A DNA stretch of 45,568 bases from JBAVEL01 sp049587715 (GTDB lineage: Bacteria; Bacteroidota; Ignavibacteria; UBA10030; UBA6906). Positions 16,322-24,203 of the stretch are shown piece after piece. The position numbers and the translations under genes are program-made. The stretch lies in the NCBI GenBank assembly GCA_049587715.1, contig JBAVEL010000137.1, positions 1 through 45,568 on the forward strand, given 5' to 3'. The notes under the pieces were generated by a model that did not search any database, had not been told where the DNA came from, and was given only the letters and a program-made list of their open reading frames with translations. Positions within the stretch are counted from its first letter, which is position 1, and every line of letters starts with the position of its first letter.

Positions 16322-18789
16322 TTCTTCCGCTTCAGAATGTCCTGCAGGAGGTCGGACCCCTTCTTCTTCAGCTTCTCGGCGGCGGACGCCGCTTCCTCGG
16401 CCGCCTTCTTCCGGATGAGCTCGGATGCGCGGGCGGTGGCATCCCGGGTGTTGAGGGCGACCCGGGGGTTGTCCGCCGATCCGCGGACGTCGAAGTCCAG
16501 GCGCAGGCGGCCGGACTCGTCCTGAAAGACACGCGCGGCCTCGCCCGCAAAGCCGGGCACGGTCACGCGGGAAGAGGTCTCCCGCGCAAGCACCAGGCCC
16601 AGGGCATAGTCCAGGGTGCCGTCCAGCCCCCAGGAACCATCCATGCGGTACTCGGCGAGAGGGGATTCCATGCGCAGGTCCCGTGTGGCAAACCGGCCGT
16701 CGCTGATCGTGAAGGTGTTCTCCCACTTTCTGAATGAGACGCTTCCCAGGTCGGAGAGACGGAGCAGGGAGGCAAGCTCGGCGTTCACCGCAGCTCCGCG
16801 GAGGGCTCCCTCCTCCACACGCACGGTTCCCCTGCCCTGGAGCGTGCGGGTCCGGATCCCGAGCGTGTCATCCAGGGCGCCGCCGAGGGTTGCCTGCATG
16901 GTGAGACTGCCCGAGAGAACCCTGGCAAAGGAGGTGAAGGGAGCCAGGAGTTCCTCGGCCCGGACCCGGCTGATGTCCAGGGAGAGGTCAAAGAGGGGCG
17001 ATGCGGGGTCATTCAGGTCCAGGGAGCCCCTTGTGGCGAGGGAGCCCCCGAAGGCGCCGCAGGAGAAGTTCTCGAGCACGATCCTCCCCCCGTCCATCTT
17101 CATGGCGGCCCGGACGCCCGTGAACCGGAACTTCTCCGTCACGAGACTGCCGACGGAGGCCGTGACGTTCATGGCCACACCGGGAAGGGGAAGCCCCGAG
17201 CGGGATTCCGGGGGGGAACCCGGTGAGGCAGCCGGCCCGGAGGCCTCCTTCTGGAGGATGTCCTTCGTGAAGAGCTGCCGGGAGGTGAGCTGGACCCCGG
17301 CGGAAGGGCGCTCCCCGCCTCCCCGGGAGATCATCAGGGCAAGGTAGTTCCTGAGCCAGAAGCTCAGGGCCAGATCCGATTCCCCGAGGGTCATGGAAAT
17401 CCCGTCGGACTCGACCAGCCGGTTGTTGACGCGCACAATCCCGTTCAGCCGGCGGAGGGACCGCGCGCCCGAGCGGAAGGAGACATCCCGGAGCTCCACG
17501 GTGCCCGAGCCGAGGGGTGCGGCGGGCTTGCCGCGGACACTGAGGGCGGCCTTCACCCGGCCCGTCATCTCCCCACCCTTCTCCAGCGGATAGAACTCCC
17601 CCGCTTCCTTCAGGTTCAGGTCGAGTCGGGCCTCCAGATCCAGCACCGGGTCCTCAAAGCCGGTGACGGTGAGCCGCGCGGCAATCGTGCCGGATCCGAG
17701 GGTGGCGGCCAGGCGGGTCACCCGGAGGCGCTGAACCTCGCGGGTGCGCGCGAAATCGGCCTCCAGGGAGATCTCCCGGAGGGCGCGGGGAAGACCCGCA
17801 TAGTGCACCGCGCCGTCCCGGATCCGGAAGACCCCCTCCACGTCGGCCTGCACCGAATCATTCACGGTCCCCCCCAGAAAGATCTTCGCGGAGGCGACTC
17901 CCTCCCCCCGGATGCCCGATGAGCGCCGGGCATAGGCGGGGGGGAGAAGGGAGAGCACGTCGGACATCCCCACGCTGTCGGAGCCGATCGTGATGTCCAG
18001 CCCCATCGCTCCCCGCAGACCCGACACCGTGCCCCCCACCGAGAGCGGGATCGTCCCCACTGCGGCTTTTCCCGGAGGAAGGGTGAGAAGATCGGAAGCC
18101 GGGGAGTACCGGAATTCCTGGTCCCAGCCCAGGCGCACCCCTTCCAGGTAGTTCCCCGCGAGGGTTCCGTAGCTGACGCTGCCGGCGGAGGAGCGAAGAC
18201 CCAGGCGGACATCCCCCGTTCGGGGGGCGATGTCGCCTGAGAGCTGCATCTCCACATCCTCCAGCAGGGCCGCGGAGTTGCCCCGCAGGTCCCGGTACTC
18301 GATCCGGCCACGCATCAGGCGCACATCCGAGAAGAGGGCGCCCCATGCGGCGGCTCCGCCCGGGGAGGAGCCCGCAGGGGTTCCGTCCATCCGGTAGTTG
18401 GGCCTGCCCGAGGAGTCGTACTCCACAAGGAGCAGGGGGCGCTCCAGTTCCAGGCGGGCCACCTCCAGATTCCCTCCCAGGAGGGGCAGAATTCTCACCT
18501 TCAGGTTCAGGCGCTCCAGGAAAAGCATGGGACGGGCAGAGAAGCCGGGTCCCGGGCGGTTCGAAACCGTCAGACTGTCCAGTTCCACCCCCAGACCGGG
18601 AAGGAGGGAAAGCCGCACCGAGGCAAGACCGATGGATCGGCCGGAGGCCTCCTCCAGGGGGGGAATGAGCAGGGAGCGGAGGCGTTGCTCCGTGAAGTAC
18701 AGCTTCAGCGCGATCCCCGCCGCCACCGCAAGGAGGAGGGGAACGCCAAGCAGCCAGAGGAAGAGGCGAGATCTGCGCGAGAGAGGCAC
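16318..18789 (-). CDS. AsmA-family periplasm-spanning protein
   Basis: This 823-residue protein has a single N-terminal membrane helix (about 9-31) and then an AsmA N-terminal domain (SIGLASVRLSLLPGLGVELDSLTVS) with long beta-rich repeats, followed near 560-790 by the AsmA_2-type C-terminal region. AsmA-like proteins are thought to form hydrophobic grooves that carry phospholipids between inner and outer membrane or affect outer-membrane assembly. The C-terminus ends in a Lys/Glu/Ala-rich coil. Start: GTG at 18789 with GGGAG at 7 bases; an ATG upstream is out of frame. It heads a coupled four-gene unit (asmA-like, rsmA, PAP2, P-type ATPase) under the promoter at 18823-18851. A diderm envelope is implied. 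Confidence 0.85.
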   Translation of the reverse strand: MPLSRRSRLFLWLLGVPLLLAVAAGIALKLYFTEQRLRSLLIPPLEEASGRSIGLASVRLSLLPGLGVELDSLTVSNRPGPGFSARPMLFLERLNLKVRILPLLGGNLEVARLELERPLLLVEYDSSGRPNYRMDGTPAGSSPGGAAAWGALFSDVRLMRGRIEYRDLRGNSAALLEDVEMQLSGDIAPRTGDVRLGLRSSAGSVSYGTLAGNYLEGVRLGWDQEFRYSPASDLLTLPPGKAAVGTIPLSVGGTVSGLRGAMGLDITIGSDSVGMSDVLSLLPPAYARRSSGIRGEGVASAKIFLGGTVNDSVQADVEGVFRIRDGAVHYAGLPRALREISLEADFARTREVQRLRVTRLAATLGSGTIAARLTVTGFEDPVLDLEARLDLNLKEAGEFYPLEKGGEMTGRVKAALSVRGKPAAPLGSGTVELRDVSFRSGARSLRRLNGIVRVNNRLVESDGISMTLGESDLALSFWLRNYLALMISRGGGERPSAGVQLTSRQLFTKDILQKEASGPAASPGSPPESRSGLPLPGVAMNVTASVGSLVTEKFRFTGVRAAMKMDGGRIVLENFSCGAFGGSLATRGSLDLNDPASPLFDLSLDISRVRAEELLAPFTSFARVLSGSLTMQATLGGALDDTLGIRTRTLQGRGTVRVEEGALRGAAVNAELASLLRLSDLGSVSFRKWENTFTISDGRFATRDLRMESPLAEYRMDGSWGLDGTLDYALGLVLARETSSRVTVPGFAGEAARVFQDESGRLRLDFDVRGSADNPRVALNTRDATARASELIRKKAAEEAASAAEKLKKKGSDLLQDILKRKK

Positions 18790-18822
18790 CCGGGGGCTCC
18801 CATGCTGTTGAAAAAACAGTCA

Positions 18823-18851
18823 AATATAGAGAAGGACTCTCCGAGAGTCAA
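18823..18851 (-). promoter_or_regulatory. Sigma70-type promoter of the AsmA-like operon
   Basis: On the minus strand TTGACT (18846-18851) and TATATT (18823-18828) are 17 bases apart in an AT-rich patch. The predicted start near 18816 leaves a leader of about 27 bases before the GTG at 18789. Confidence 0.75.
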
Positions 18852-18861
18852 CGCCTGCGCG

Positions 18862-18890
18862 TTGCATTTCAGGGGGGAATTGGTTAGTAT
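18862..18890 (+). promoter_or_regulatory. Candidate promoter of the glycan locus
   Basis: TTGCAT (18862-18867) and TAGTAT (18885-18890) are 17 bases apart on the plus strand, back to back with the AsmA operon promoter. The -10 box overlaps the upstream candidate ATG at 18889. If the promoter is real, translation must begin further on, probably at 18946. Confidence 0.45.
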
Positions 18891-20097
18891 GCCCAGCATA
18901 GTATTTCCACATCCACCTTCGCTGCCCCCTTGGGTGCCGCCCCTCATGAGTGACGAACGCGCCGAATCCGCCCCCCCCCAGACCCCGCCCTCCCCTTCTT
19001 CGCCCGGCGAAGAGAGGGTTTCCCGCGAGGATAACCAGACACAGGCCAGACCCCCGCAGGGAGGAGGGGAACGGCCGGGAGGGCAGGACCGCGGGCGCCG
19101 GCAGGGCCCGCGCCCCCAGCGCCAGCAGCAACAGCAACAACAGCAGAGGCCCCCGCAGCAGGGAGGGGGGGCGGAGCTCAGCATTGTGATTCCCCTCTAC
19201 AATGAGGAGGAGTCCCTGAAGGAGCTGCACCAGCAGCTCCGGTCCGCGCTCCAGAGAATGAACGCGCGCTACGAGCTCATCTTTGTGGACGATGGAAGCA
19301 CCGACCGGTCCTTCCAGGTGCTGCGGGATCTGAAGCGCTTCGATCACCGGGTGAAGATCGTGCGCTTCCGGAGAAACTACGGGAAATCCGCCGCGCTCTC
19401 GGTGGGCTTCCAGAAGGCACAGGGGGAGGTGGTGGTCACCCTGGACGCCGATCTCCAGGACGACCCCTCGGAGATCCCCAGCCTGGTGAAGAGAATCCAC
19501 GACGGCCTGGATCTGGTGTCGGGCTGGAAGAAGGTGCGCCGCGATCCCATCACCAAGACCATCCCCTCCCGCTTCTTCAACTTCGTCACCTCCCTCCTGA
19601 CGGGCATCCGTCTCCACGACATGAACTGCGGCCTGAAGGCCTACCGGAAGGATGTCGTAAAGACCATCCGGGTCTACGGGGAGCTGCACCGCTACATCCC
19701 GGTCCTGGCCCACTGGGAAGGGTTCCGGATCGGGGAGGTGGTGGTGAACCACCGCAGGCGGAAATTCGGCACGACCAAGTTCGGCATGGGGAGATTCTGG
19801 AAGGGGTTCCTGGACCTCCTGACGGTGCTGTTCACCACACGGTACTTCCGCCGCCCGCTGCATCTGTTCGGGTTCTGGGGAATGATCTTCATTCTTCTGG
19901 GAGCGGCCGCCGACATCTGGCTGGTGGCGGAGTGGCTCCAGCAGAAGACCGCCCTGGCAAACCGGCCCCTCTTCCTCGGAGGCATCTTCCTGATCCTGGT
20001 GGGCATGCAGTTCGTCTCCATCGGCCTTCTGGGAGAGATGATCAGCAAGTCGCGGCAGCAGGAGGAGGAGTACTCCGTGAGGGAGTTCATCCGGTAG
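18889..20097 (+). CDS. Family 2 glycosyltransferase, polyprenol-phosphate type (DPM1/GtrB/ArnC-like)
   Basis: The protein transfers a sugar from a nucleotide donor to polyprenyl phosphate at the inner face of the membrane. From the first ATG it is 402 residues. The first 95 or so are Pro/Gln/Gly-rich and disordered, with an eight-Gln run at 79-86. The GT-A domain follows: LSIVIPLYNEEES, FVDDGSTD, and TLDADLQDD with Asp186 and Asp188 of the metal-binding motif. Two membrane helices at the C-terminus match the GtrB/ArnC layout. The start is uncertain: ATG at 18889 has a distant AGGGGGG but lies in a candidate -10 box, while ATG at 18946 (383 residues) fits the promoter but lacks a ribosome site. 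It is the first gene of the glycan locus. Confidence 0.9.
   Translation: MPSIVFPHPPSLPPWVPPLMSDERAESAPPQTPPSPSSPGEERVSREDNQTQARPPQGGGERPGGQDRGRRQGPRPQRQQQQQQQQRPPQQGGGAELSIVIPLYNEEESLKELHQQLRSALQRMNARYELIFVDDGSTDRSFQVLRDLKRFDHRVKIVRFRRNYGKSAALSVGFQKAQGEVVVTLDADLQDDPSEIPSLVKRIHDGLDLVSGWKKVRRDPITKTIPSRFFNFVTSLLTGIRLHDMNCGLKAYRKDVVKTIRVYGELHRYIPVLAHWEGFRIGEVVVNHRRRKFGTTKFGMGRFWKGFLDLLTVLFTTRYFRRPLHLFGFWGMIFILLGAAADIWLVAEWLQQKTALANRPLFLGGIFLILVGMQFVSIGLLGEMISKSRQQEEEYSVREFIR
19123..19146 (+). repeat. CAG/CAA glutamine-codon repeat
   Basis: Eight consecutive Gln codons (CAG and CAA mixed) encode a poly-Gln run in the disordered N-terminal tail of the first glycosyltransferase. The mixed codons make slippage less likely than a pure CAG tract. 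Confidence 0.9.
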
Positions 20098-20195
20098 CGC
20101 CATGACCGCGTTGCGCCTCCGCCCCGCCTTCCCGGCCCGCCGGACCACCCGGGCCGCTCCGCCGGCAGGCTGACCGGCCCGCACACCGGGAGCGC

Positions 20196-22469
20196 ATGGC
20201 CAGACGATCCACTCACCAGCCCCCCGCCGGGGGAGGGCTCCCCGCCCTTCGGGCATGGCACTGTGTGCTGATCCTTGCCGCCCTGGTGCTTTTCTTCTTC
20301 CGGGACCACCTTCTGGGTACGGCGTTCCTCTGGGAGGACTACCTCTATTACGCCTATCCCGTGCGGAACTTCGCCGCCGTGTCCCTGGCACGGGGGGAGT
20401 TCCCGCTCTGGAACCCCTATACCTTCAACGGCATGCCCTTCTTTGCGGACATGACGACCACCGTCCTGTATGTGCCCTGCCTTCTGCTCACATTCTTCGT
20501 GCGGGACGGCGTCCTGAACTCGTACTGGCTTCAGCTTCTGATCATCCTCCACTATGCGCTGGCGGGCATCACGATGTTCTTCCTGGCGCGGTCGCTGGGC
20601 ATGAAGAACGTGCCTGCCCTCTTCGCCGGAACCGCTTTCGCTCTTTCCAGCTTCCTCGTTCTCCACGCAATCCATCAGCATTTTGTCACCAGCATCGCCT
20701 GGTGGCCCCTGATCATTCTGTTGTTCCGGAGAAGTCTGACCGACAAGGGATGGTTTCACGTGTTCCTCACCGCCGTTGTGCTCGGACACACCATCCTGGC
20801 CGGGCACCCGCAGCTCACCCTCTATCTGTTCCTTCTCCTGTTCGGGGTCTTCCTGCTGGAGCTCCGGGCGCCCCGTTCTGCCGGGGCCGGCATGGCGCGC
20901 ACGGGGGCGAGGGCCGCCTTCATCGTGTGCGCCGGGGTCGCACTCACCGCCGTGCAACTGCTCCCGACGATCGAGCTCTCGGAGGTCTCCCAGCGTGCCG
21001 CCATTACCTACGCCAAGGCGACCGAGGGACAGATGTCCTGGGGCCATTTGCTCACCCCCCTCTTTCCCAAGCTCTTCGGAGAGGCCGTGCCGGGAGACTA
21101 CCGGTACTGGGGACCGGGAGCCTACTGGTACTACTGGGAGGATTGCGTGTACGTGGGAGCCCCGGCCCTTCTGCTGGCACTTCTCTCGGCGCTCCTTCTG
21201 CGTGAGAACCGCATGGTCCGGTTCCTCTGGGGCATCTCTCTCTTCGCCCTGCTGTATGCACTGGGAGACAACTTGATCCTGCACCGGGCGTTTCACGAGT
21301 TCGTGCCGGGGTTCTCGCGATTCCGCACACCTGCCCGCATGCTGGCGCTCCTGAACATCTCGGTTCCGCTTCTCGCCGGATTCTCGATGCAGCACTTCCT
21401 CGTGGACGGGACACGGAAGCACTCCCGCGCACCGCGCAACCTGATCCTCGGTGTTCTGGGTGCGGGAGCGCTGCTCTGGGCCCTCATCGTCACGGGGGCC
21501 CTCGCGCACACCTTCGAGTTCCTGAAGAACGGGAACATCCTGGCCCTGGTCCGCCGCGAAGCGCACATCTCCCTCTGCTTTCTGCTCGCATCGGGGGGAC
21601 TTCTCCTCGTTCTGCTCAAACGCCCCGGGAGCCGCGCCGGCGTGACACTGGTGGGGCTGCTTTTTGCCGACCTGCTGGTATTCGGAGGAGCGCAGAACGC
21701 CTCCCCCGTTGATCCCATGGAGTATTTCCGCAGGCCCCAAGGCATGGTGCGGGCCCTGCAGGAGCAGGGGGAGCGGGAGTACTTTCGCGTCAATTCCCGA
21801 AACGAGCGGGGGATGCTCCTGGACAGGAACCAGGGAATGGTGGACCGGCTCTTCCTGATGGAGGGCTATACACCCCTCCCCTTGCAGCGGGTGTATCCCC
21901 CCATCGCGGACGCGGAAAAGGCCCATGACCTTCTGAACGTGAAATTCGGCACCGTCACCAGCCCGGACGGGCGCTCCCTTCTGCTCCGCTCCCGCGCGAC
22001 ATACCTGGGCCGGGCATATATCGTGTATGATCTCCGCGTGATCCCCGACGGGGAGGGGCTTGTCTCCTTCATGAACTCCACAGAGTTCGACCACCGATCC
22101 CTTGCCGTCATCGAGAAGGACCCGGGGAGGCGACTCGCCCCTCCGGGAGGGGCCCCGGAAGGCAGGGCCGCCATCACGGCCTACGGGCTGAACCGCATCC
22201 GGCTGGAGGCGCAGACGCCCGTGGACGGGTTTCTTGTTCTGAGCGAGATCTACTACGACGGATGGAAGGCCTTTGTGGACGAACGGGAGACGGAGATCTT
22301 CCGGACGAACTACAACCTGCGGGGAATGTTCGTCCCCGCCGGGACGCACACGGTGGATGTCCGCTTCGATCCCCCCCTGTGGAAAGGAGCGGTCACGAGC
22401 GCGGGGGCGCTGGTGCTCTGTCTCGGGGGCATGGTTTTCTCGTACAGGCGCAGGGGAAATCCCTTATGA
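20196..22469 (+). CDS. YfhO-family polytopic membrane protein, putative GT-C glycosyltransferase
   Basis: This 757-residue protein has about a dozen hydrophobic helices over residues 20-520 and a soluble C-terminal domain. Glu47-Asp48 in FLWEDYLYY, in the first outer loop, resembles the acidic pair of GT-C enzymes. The C-terminal LSEIYYDGWKAFVDE...FRTNYNLRGMFVPAGTHTV block is the YfhO-family hallmark. Bacillus YfhO modifies lipoteichoic acid with sugars taken from a lipid carrier, so a role adding lipid-linked sugar outside the membrane is inferred. GGGAG lies 5 bases before the ATG. A 98-base gap with no visible signal precedes it. A second, longer YfhO-type gene ends the locus. Confidence 0.85.
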   Translation: MARRSTHQPPAGGGLPALRAWHCVLILAALVLFFFRDHLLGTAFLWEDYLYYAYPVRNFAAVSLARGEFPLWNPYTFNGMPFFADMTTTVLYVPCLLLTFFVRDGVLNSYWLQLLIILHYALAGITMFFLARSLGMKNVPALFAGTAFALSSFLVLHAIHQHFVTSIAWWPLIILLFRRSLTDKGWFHVFLTAVVLGHTILAGHPQLTLYLFLLLFGVFLLELRAPRSAGAGMARTGARAAFIVCAGVALTAVQLLPTIELSEVSQRAAITYAKATEGQMSWGHLLTPLFPKLFGEAVPGDYRYWGPGAYWYYWEDCVYVGAPALLLALLSALLLRENRMVRFLWGISLFALLYALGDNLILHRAFHEFVPGFSRFRTPARMLALLNISVPLLAGFSMQHFLVDGTRKHSRAPRNLILGVLGAGALLWALIVTGALAHTFEFLKNGNILALVRREAHISLCFLLASGGLLLVLLKRPGSRAGVTLVGLLFADLLVFGGAQNASPVDPMEYFRRPQGMVRALQEQGEREYFRVNSRNERGMLLDRNQGMVDRLFLMEGYTPLPLQRVYPPIADAEKAHDLLNVKFGTVTSPDGRSLLLRSRATYLGRAYIVYDLRVIPDGEGLVSFMNSTEFDHRSLAVIEKDPGRRLAPPGGAPEGRAAITAYGLNRIRLEAQTPVDGFLVLSEIYYDGWKAFVDERETEIFRTNYNLRGMFVPAGTHTVDVRFDPPLWKGAVTSAGALVLCLGGMVFSYRRRGNPL

Positions 22470-23305
22470 CGCAGCCCCGCCCCGCACCCGGGGACCTGAG
22501 AGCCCGGGCGCTCGCCGTGAAGAGGCGGTTCCTCGCCATGTACGCGGCGGCGCACGCCGGCCACGTGGGGTCATCCCTGTCCTGCACGGAGATGCTGGTC
22601 CACCTCCGCTTTGCCTGGATGGAGCCGGAGGACGAGCTGGTTCTTTCGAAGGGGCATGCCGCGGCGGTCCTCTATGCGGTGCTGGCCGAGGCGGGGATGC
22701 TGCCCCCGGGGGAGCTGGACACATTCTCCAAGGACGGCACGCTCCTTTCCGCCCACCCTCCCCTCGGCGGCATCCGGGGTATTCCTTTTGCCACGGGGAG
22801 CCTGGGACACGGTCTCTCGCTTGCCGCAGGAATGGCGCTTGCCGCCCGGCTGCGGGGGGAGAGGAAGCGGTTCTTCTGCGTCACCTCGGACGGGGAGCTG
22901 GACGAGGGGAGCGTTTGGGAAGCCGCCCTCTTCATCCACCACCACGGCCTCCGGAACCTCGTCTGGCTGATCGACAGGAACATGCTGCAGGGCATCGGCC
23001 GCACGGAGGAGGTGCTGGCCCTGGAGCCCCTGGGGGCGAAGCTGGAGGCGTTCGGCTTCCACGCGGTGACGGCGGACGGGCACGACTTCACTTCGCTTGC
23101 CCGCGCCCGGGAACTCTGCTGTCGGGACGAGCCGCGGATGCGGCCCCGGGCGGTCATCTGCGCCACCCGGAAGGGACGCGGGATCGAGGGACTGGAAGAC
23201 ACGGTGGACTGCCATTATCTTCCCCTCACCCCGCCCCAGCACGCACAGGTGCTCCGCACCCTGGAGGCGGAGGAGAAAGAACGCGGAGAGGGCCATGAGG
23301 GCTGA
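22466..23305 (+). CDS. Transketolase-like N-terminal (thiamine-diphosphate-binding) subunit
   Basis: This 279-residue protein is the first half of a split transketolase, which moves a two-carbon ketol unit between sugars using thiamine diphosphate. It has AGHVGSSLSCTEML, the histidine-bearing SKGHAA and GSLGHGLS segments, and the cofactor loop SDGELDEG (141-148), where the usual leading Gly is Ser but Asp142 is kept. It overlaps YfhO by ATGA and the C-terminal subunit gene by 11 bases. Its position among glycosyltransferases points to sugar building-block synthesis, not the pentose phosphate pathway, but the substrate is not known. Confidence 0.92.
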   Translation: MTQPRPAPGDLRARALAVKRRFLAMYAAAHAGHVGSSLSCTEMLVHLRFAWMEPEDELVLSKGHAAAVLYAVLAEAGMLPPGELDTFSKDGTLLSAHPPLGGIRGIPFATGSLGHGLSLAAGMALAARLRGERKRFFCVTSDGELDEGSVWEAALFIHHHGLRNLVWLIDRNMLQGIGRTEEVLALEPLGAKLEAFGFHAVTADGHDFTSLARARELCCRDEPRMRPRAVICATRKGRGIEGLEDTVDCHYLPLTPPQHAQVLRTLEAEEKERGEGHEG

Positions 23306-24203
23306 GTTCGCGCAGGCGATCATCCGGGCCCGCGCCCAGCATCCAGAGTTTCTCTTTCTCACGGGGGACCTGGGTTACATGGCCCTGGAAGGGGTGCGGG
23401 AGCACTATGGAGACCGCTTCATCAATGCCGGCGTGGCGGAACAGAACATGATATCGGTGGCGGCGGGTCTGGCCCGCGGGGGGTTCGTGCCCTGGGTGTA
23501 CAGCATCGCCCCCTTCGCCGTCCTGCGCCCCTACGAGCAGATCAGGAACGATGTCTGCCTCCACGGGCTCCCCGTGAAGATCGTGGGAAACGGGGGGGGC
23601 TACGGGTACGGCATCATGGGAGCGACCCACCACACCCTGGAGGACATCGCCGTCATGCGGGTGCTCCCCCGCATGCGGGTGTACATTCCCCTGACGGGGG
23701 AGGACGTGGAGGATGCCGTGGGACTCATGGGACGGGATCCCTCCCCCAACTATCTGCGGCTGAACCTGCCCGTGCGGGTGGATGAGGGCACGCCTCCGTT
23801 CGCCCCCTGGCGAAGGATCCGCCGCGGACGGAGGGCGGTGGTAATCGGCGCAGGACCCGTTCTGGGGAACATCCTGGCATTGAAGGAAGAAGCGTTCCGC
23901 GAAGGGCTGGACATCTGGTGCGCGGGCATCCTCCCCCTGGAAGAGCTTCCGGAGGAGCTGGTGGAGAGCATCCGGCGGACGGGCCGGGTGGTGACCGTGG
24001 AGGAACACTACCGGGAGTGCGGCCTCAACGAGGCCGTGGCGGCCCGCATCCTCCCCGGGGTGCAGGGTCCCCTCCGGTGGAAGGCGCTGGCGGCGGATGG
24101 CTACCCCTCGGGACGGTACGGCAGCCAGGCCTGGCACCAGAGGGAGAACGCCCTTGCGGGAGAGGGCCTGGCCCGGCACCTGAAGGAGGTTCTGGATGCC
24201 TGA
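23295..24203 (+). CDS. Transketolase-like C-terminal subunit
   Basis: This 302-residue partner supplies the pyrimidine-binding and C-terminal domains of the split enzyme. GDLGY, then INAGVAEQNMISVAAGLA with catalytic Glu49 (it activates the thiamine ring), is the form seen in split transketolases and Dxs. The GATHHTLEDIAVMR segment and the C-terminal Rossmann-like domain are complete. Together the halves total 581 residues, shorter than the one-chain enzyme (about 660), as usual for split forms. It overlaps both neighbours (11 bases upstream, 8 bases downstream), so the three genes are tightly coupled. Confidence 0.92.
   Translation: MRAEFAQAIIRARAQHPEFLFLTGDLGYMALEGVREHYGDRFINAGVAEQNMISVAAGLARGGFVPWVYSIAPFAVLRPYEQIRNDVCLHGLPVKIVGNGGGYGYGIMGATHHTLEDIAVMRVLPRMRVYIPLTGEDVEDAVGLMGRDPSPNYLRLNLPVRVDEGTPPFAPWRRIRRGRRAVVIGAGPVLGNILALKEEAFREGLDIWCAGILPLEELPEELVESIRRTGRVVTVEEHYRECGLNEAVAARILPGVQGPLRWKALAADGYPSGRYGSQAWHQRENALAGEGLARHLKEVLDA

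Noticed and set aside
18862..19146. CAG/CAA run as a phase-variation tract
   Set aside because: The codons are mixed and the tract is only 24 bases, so slippage would be rare and would stay in frame by multiples of three in the likely unit.
22466..24203. Dxs (deoxyxylulose-5-phosphate synthase) split in two
   Set aside because: The AEQN catalytic segment is shared with Dxs, but the GHVGSSLSCTEM opening and the two-subunit layout match split transketolases, and the total length is short for Dxs.
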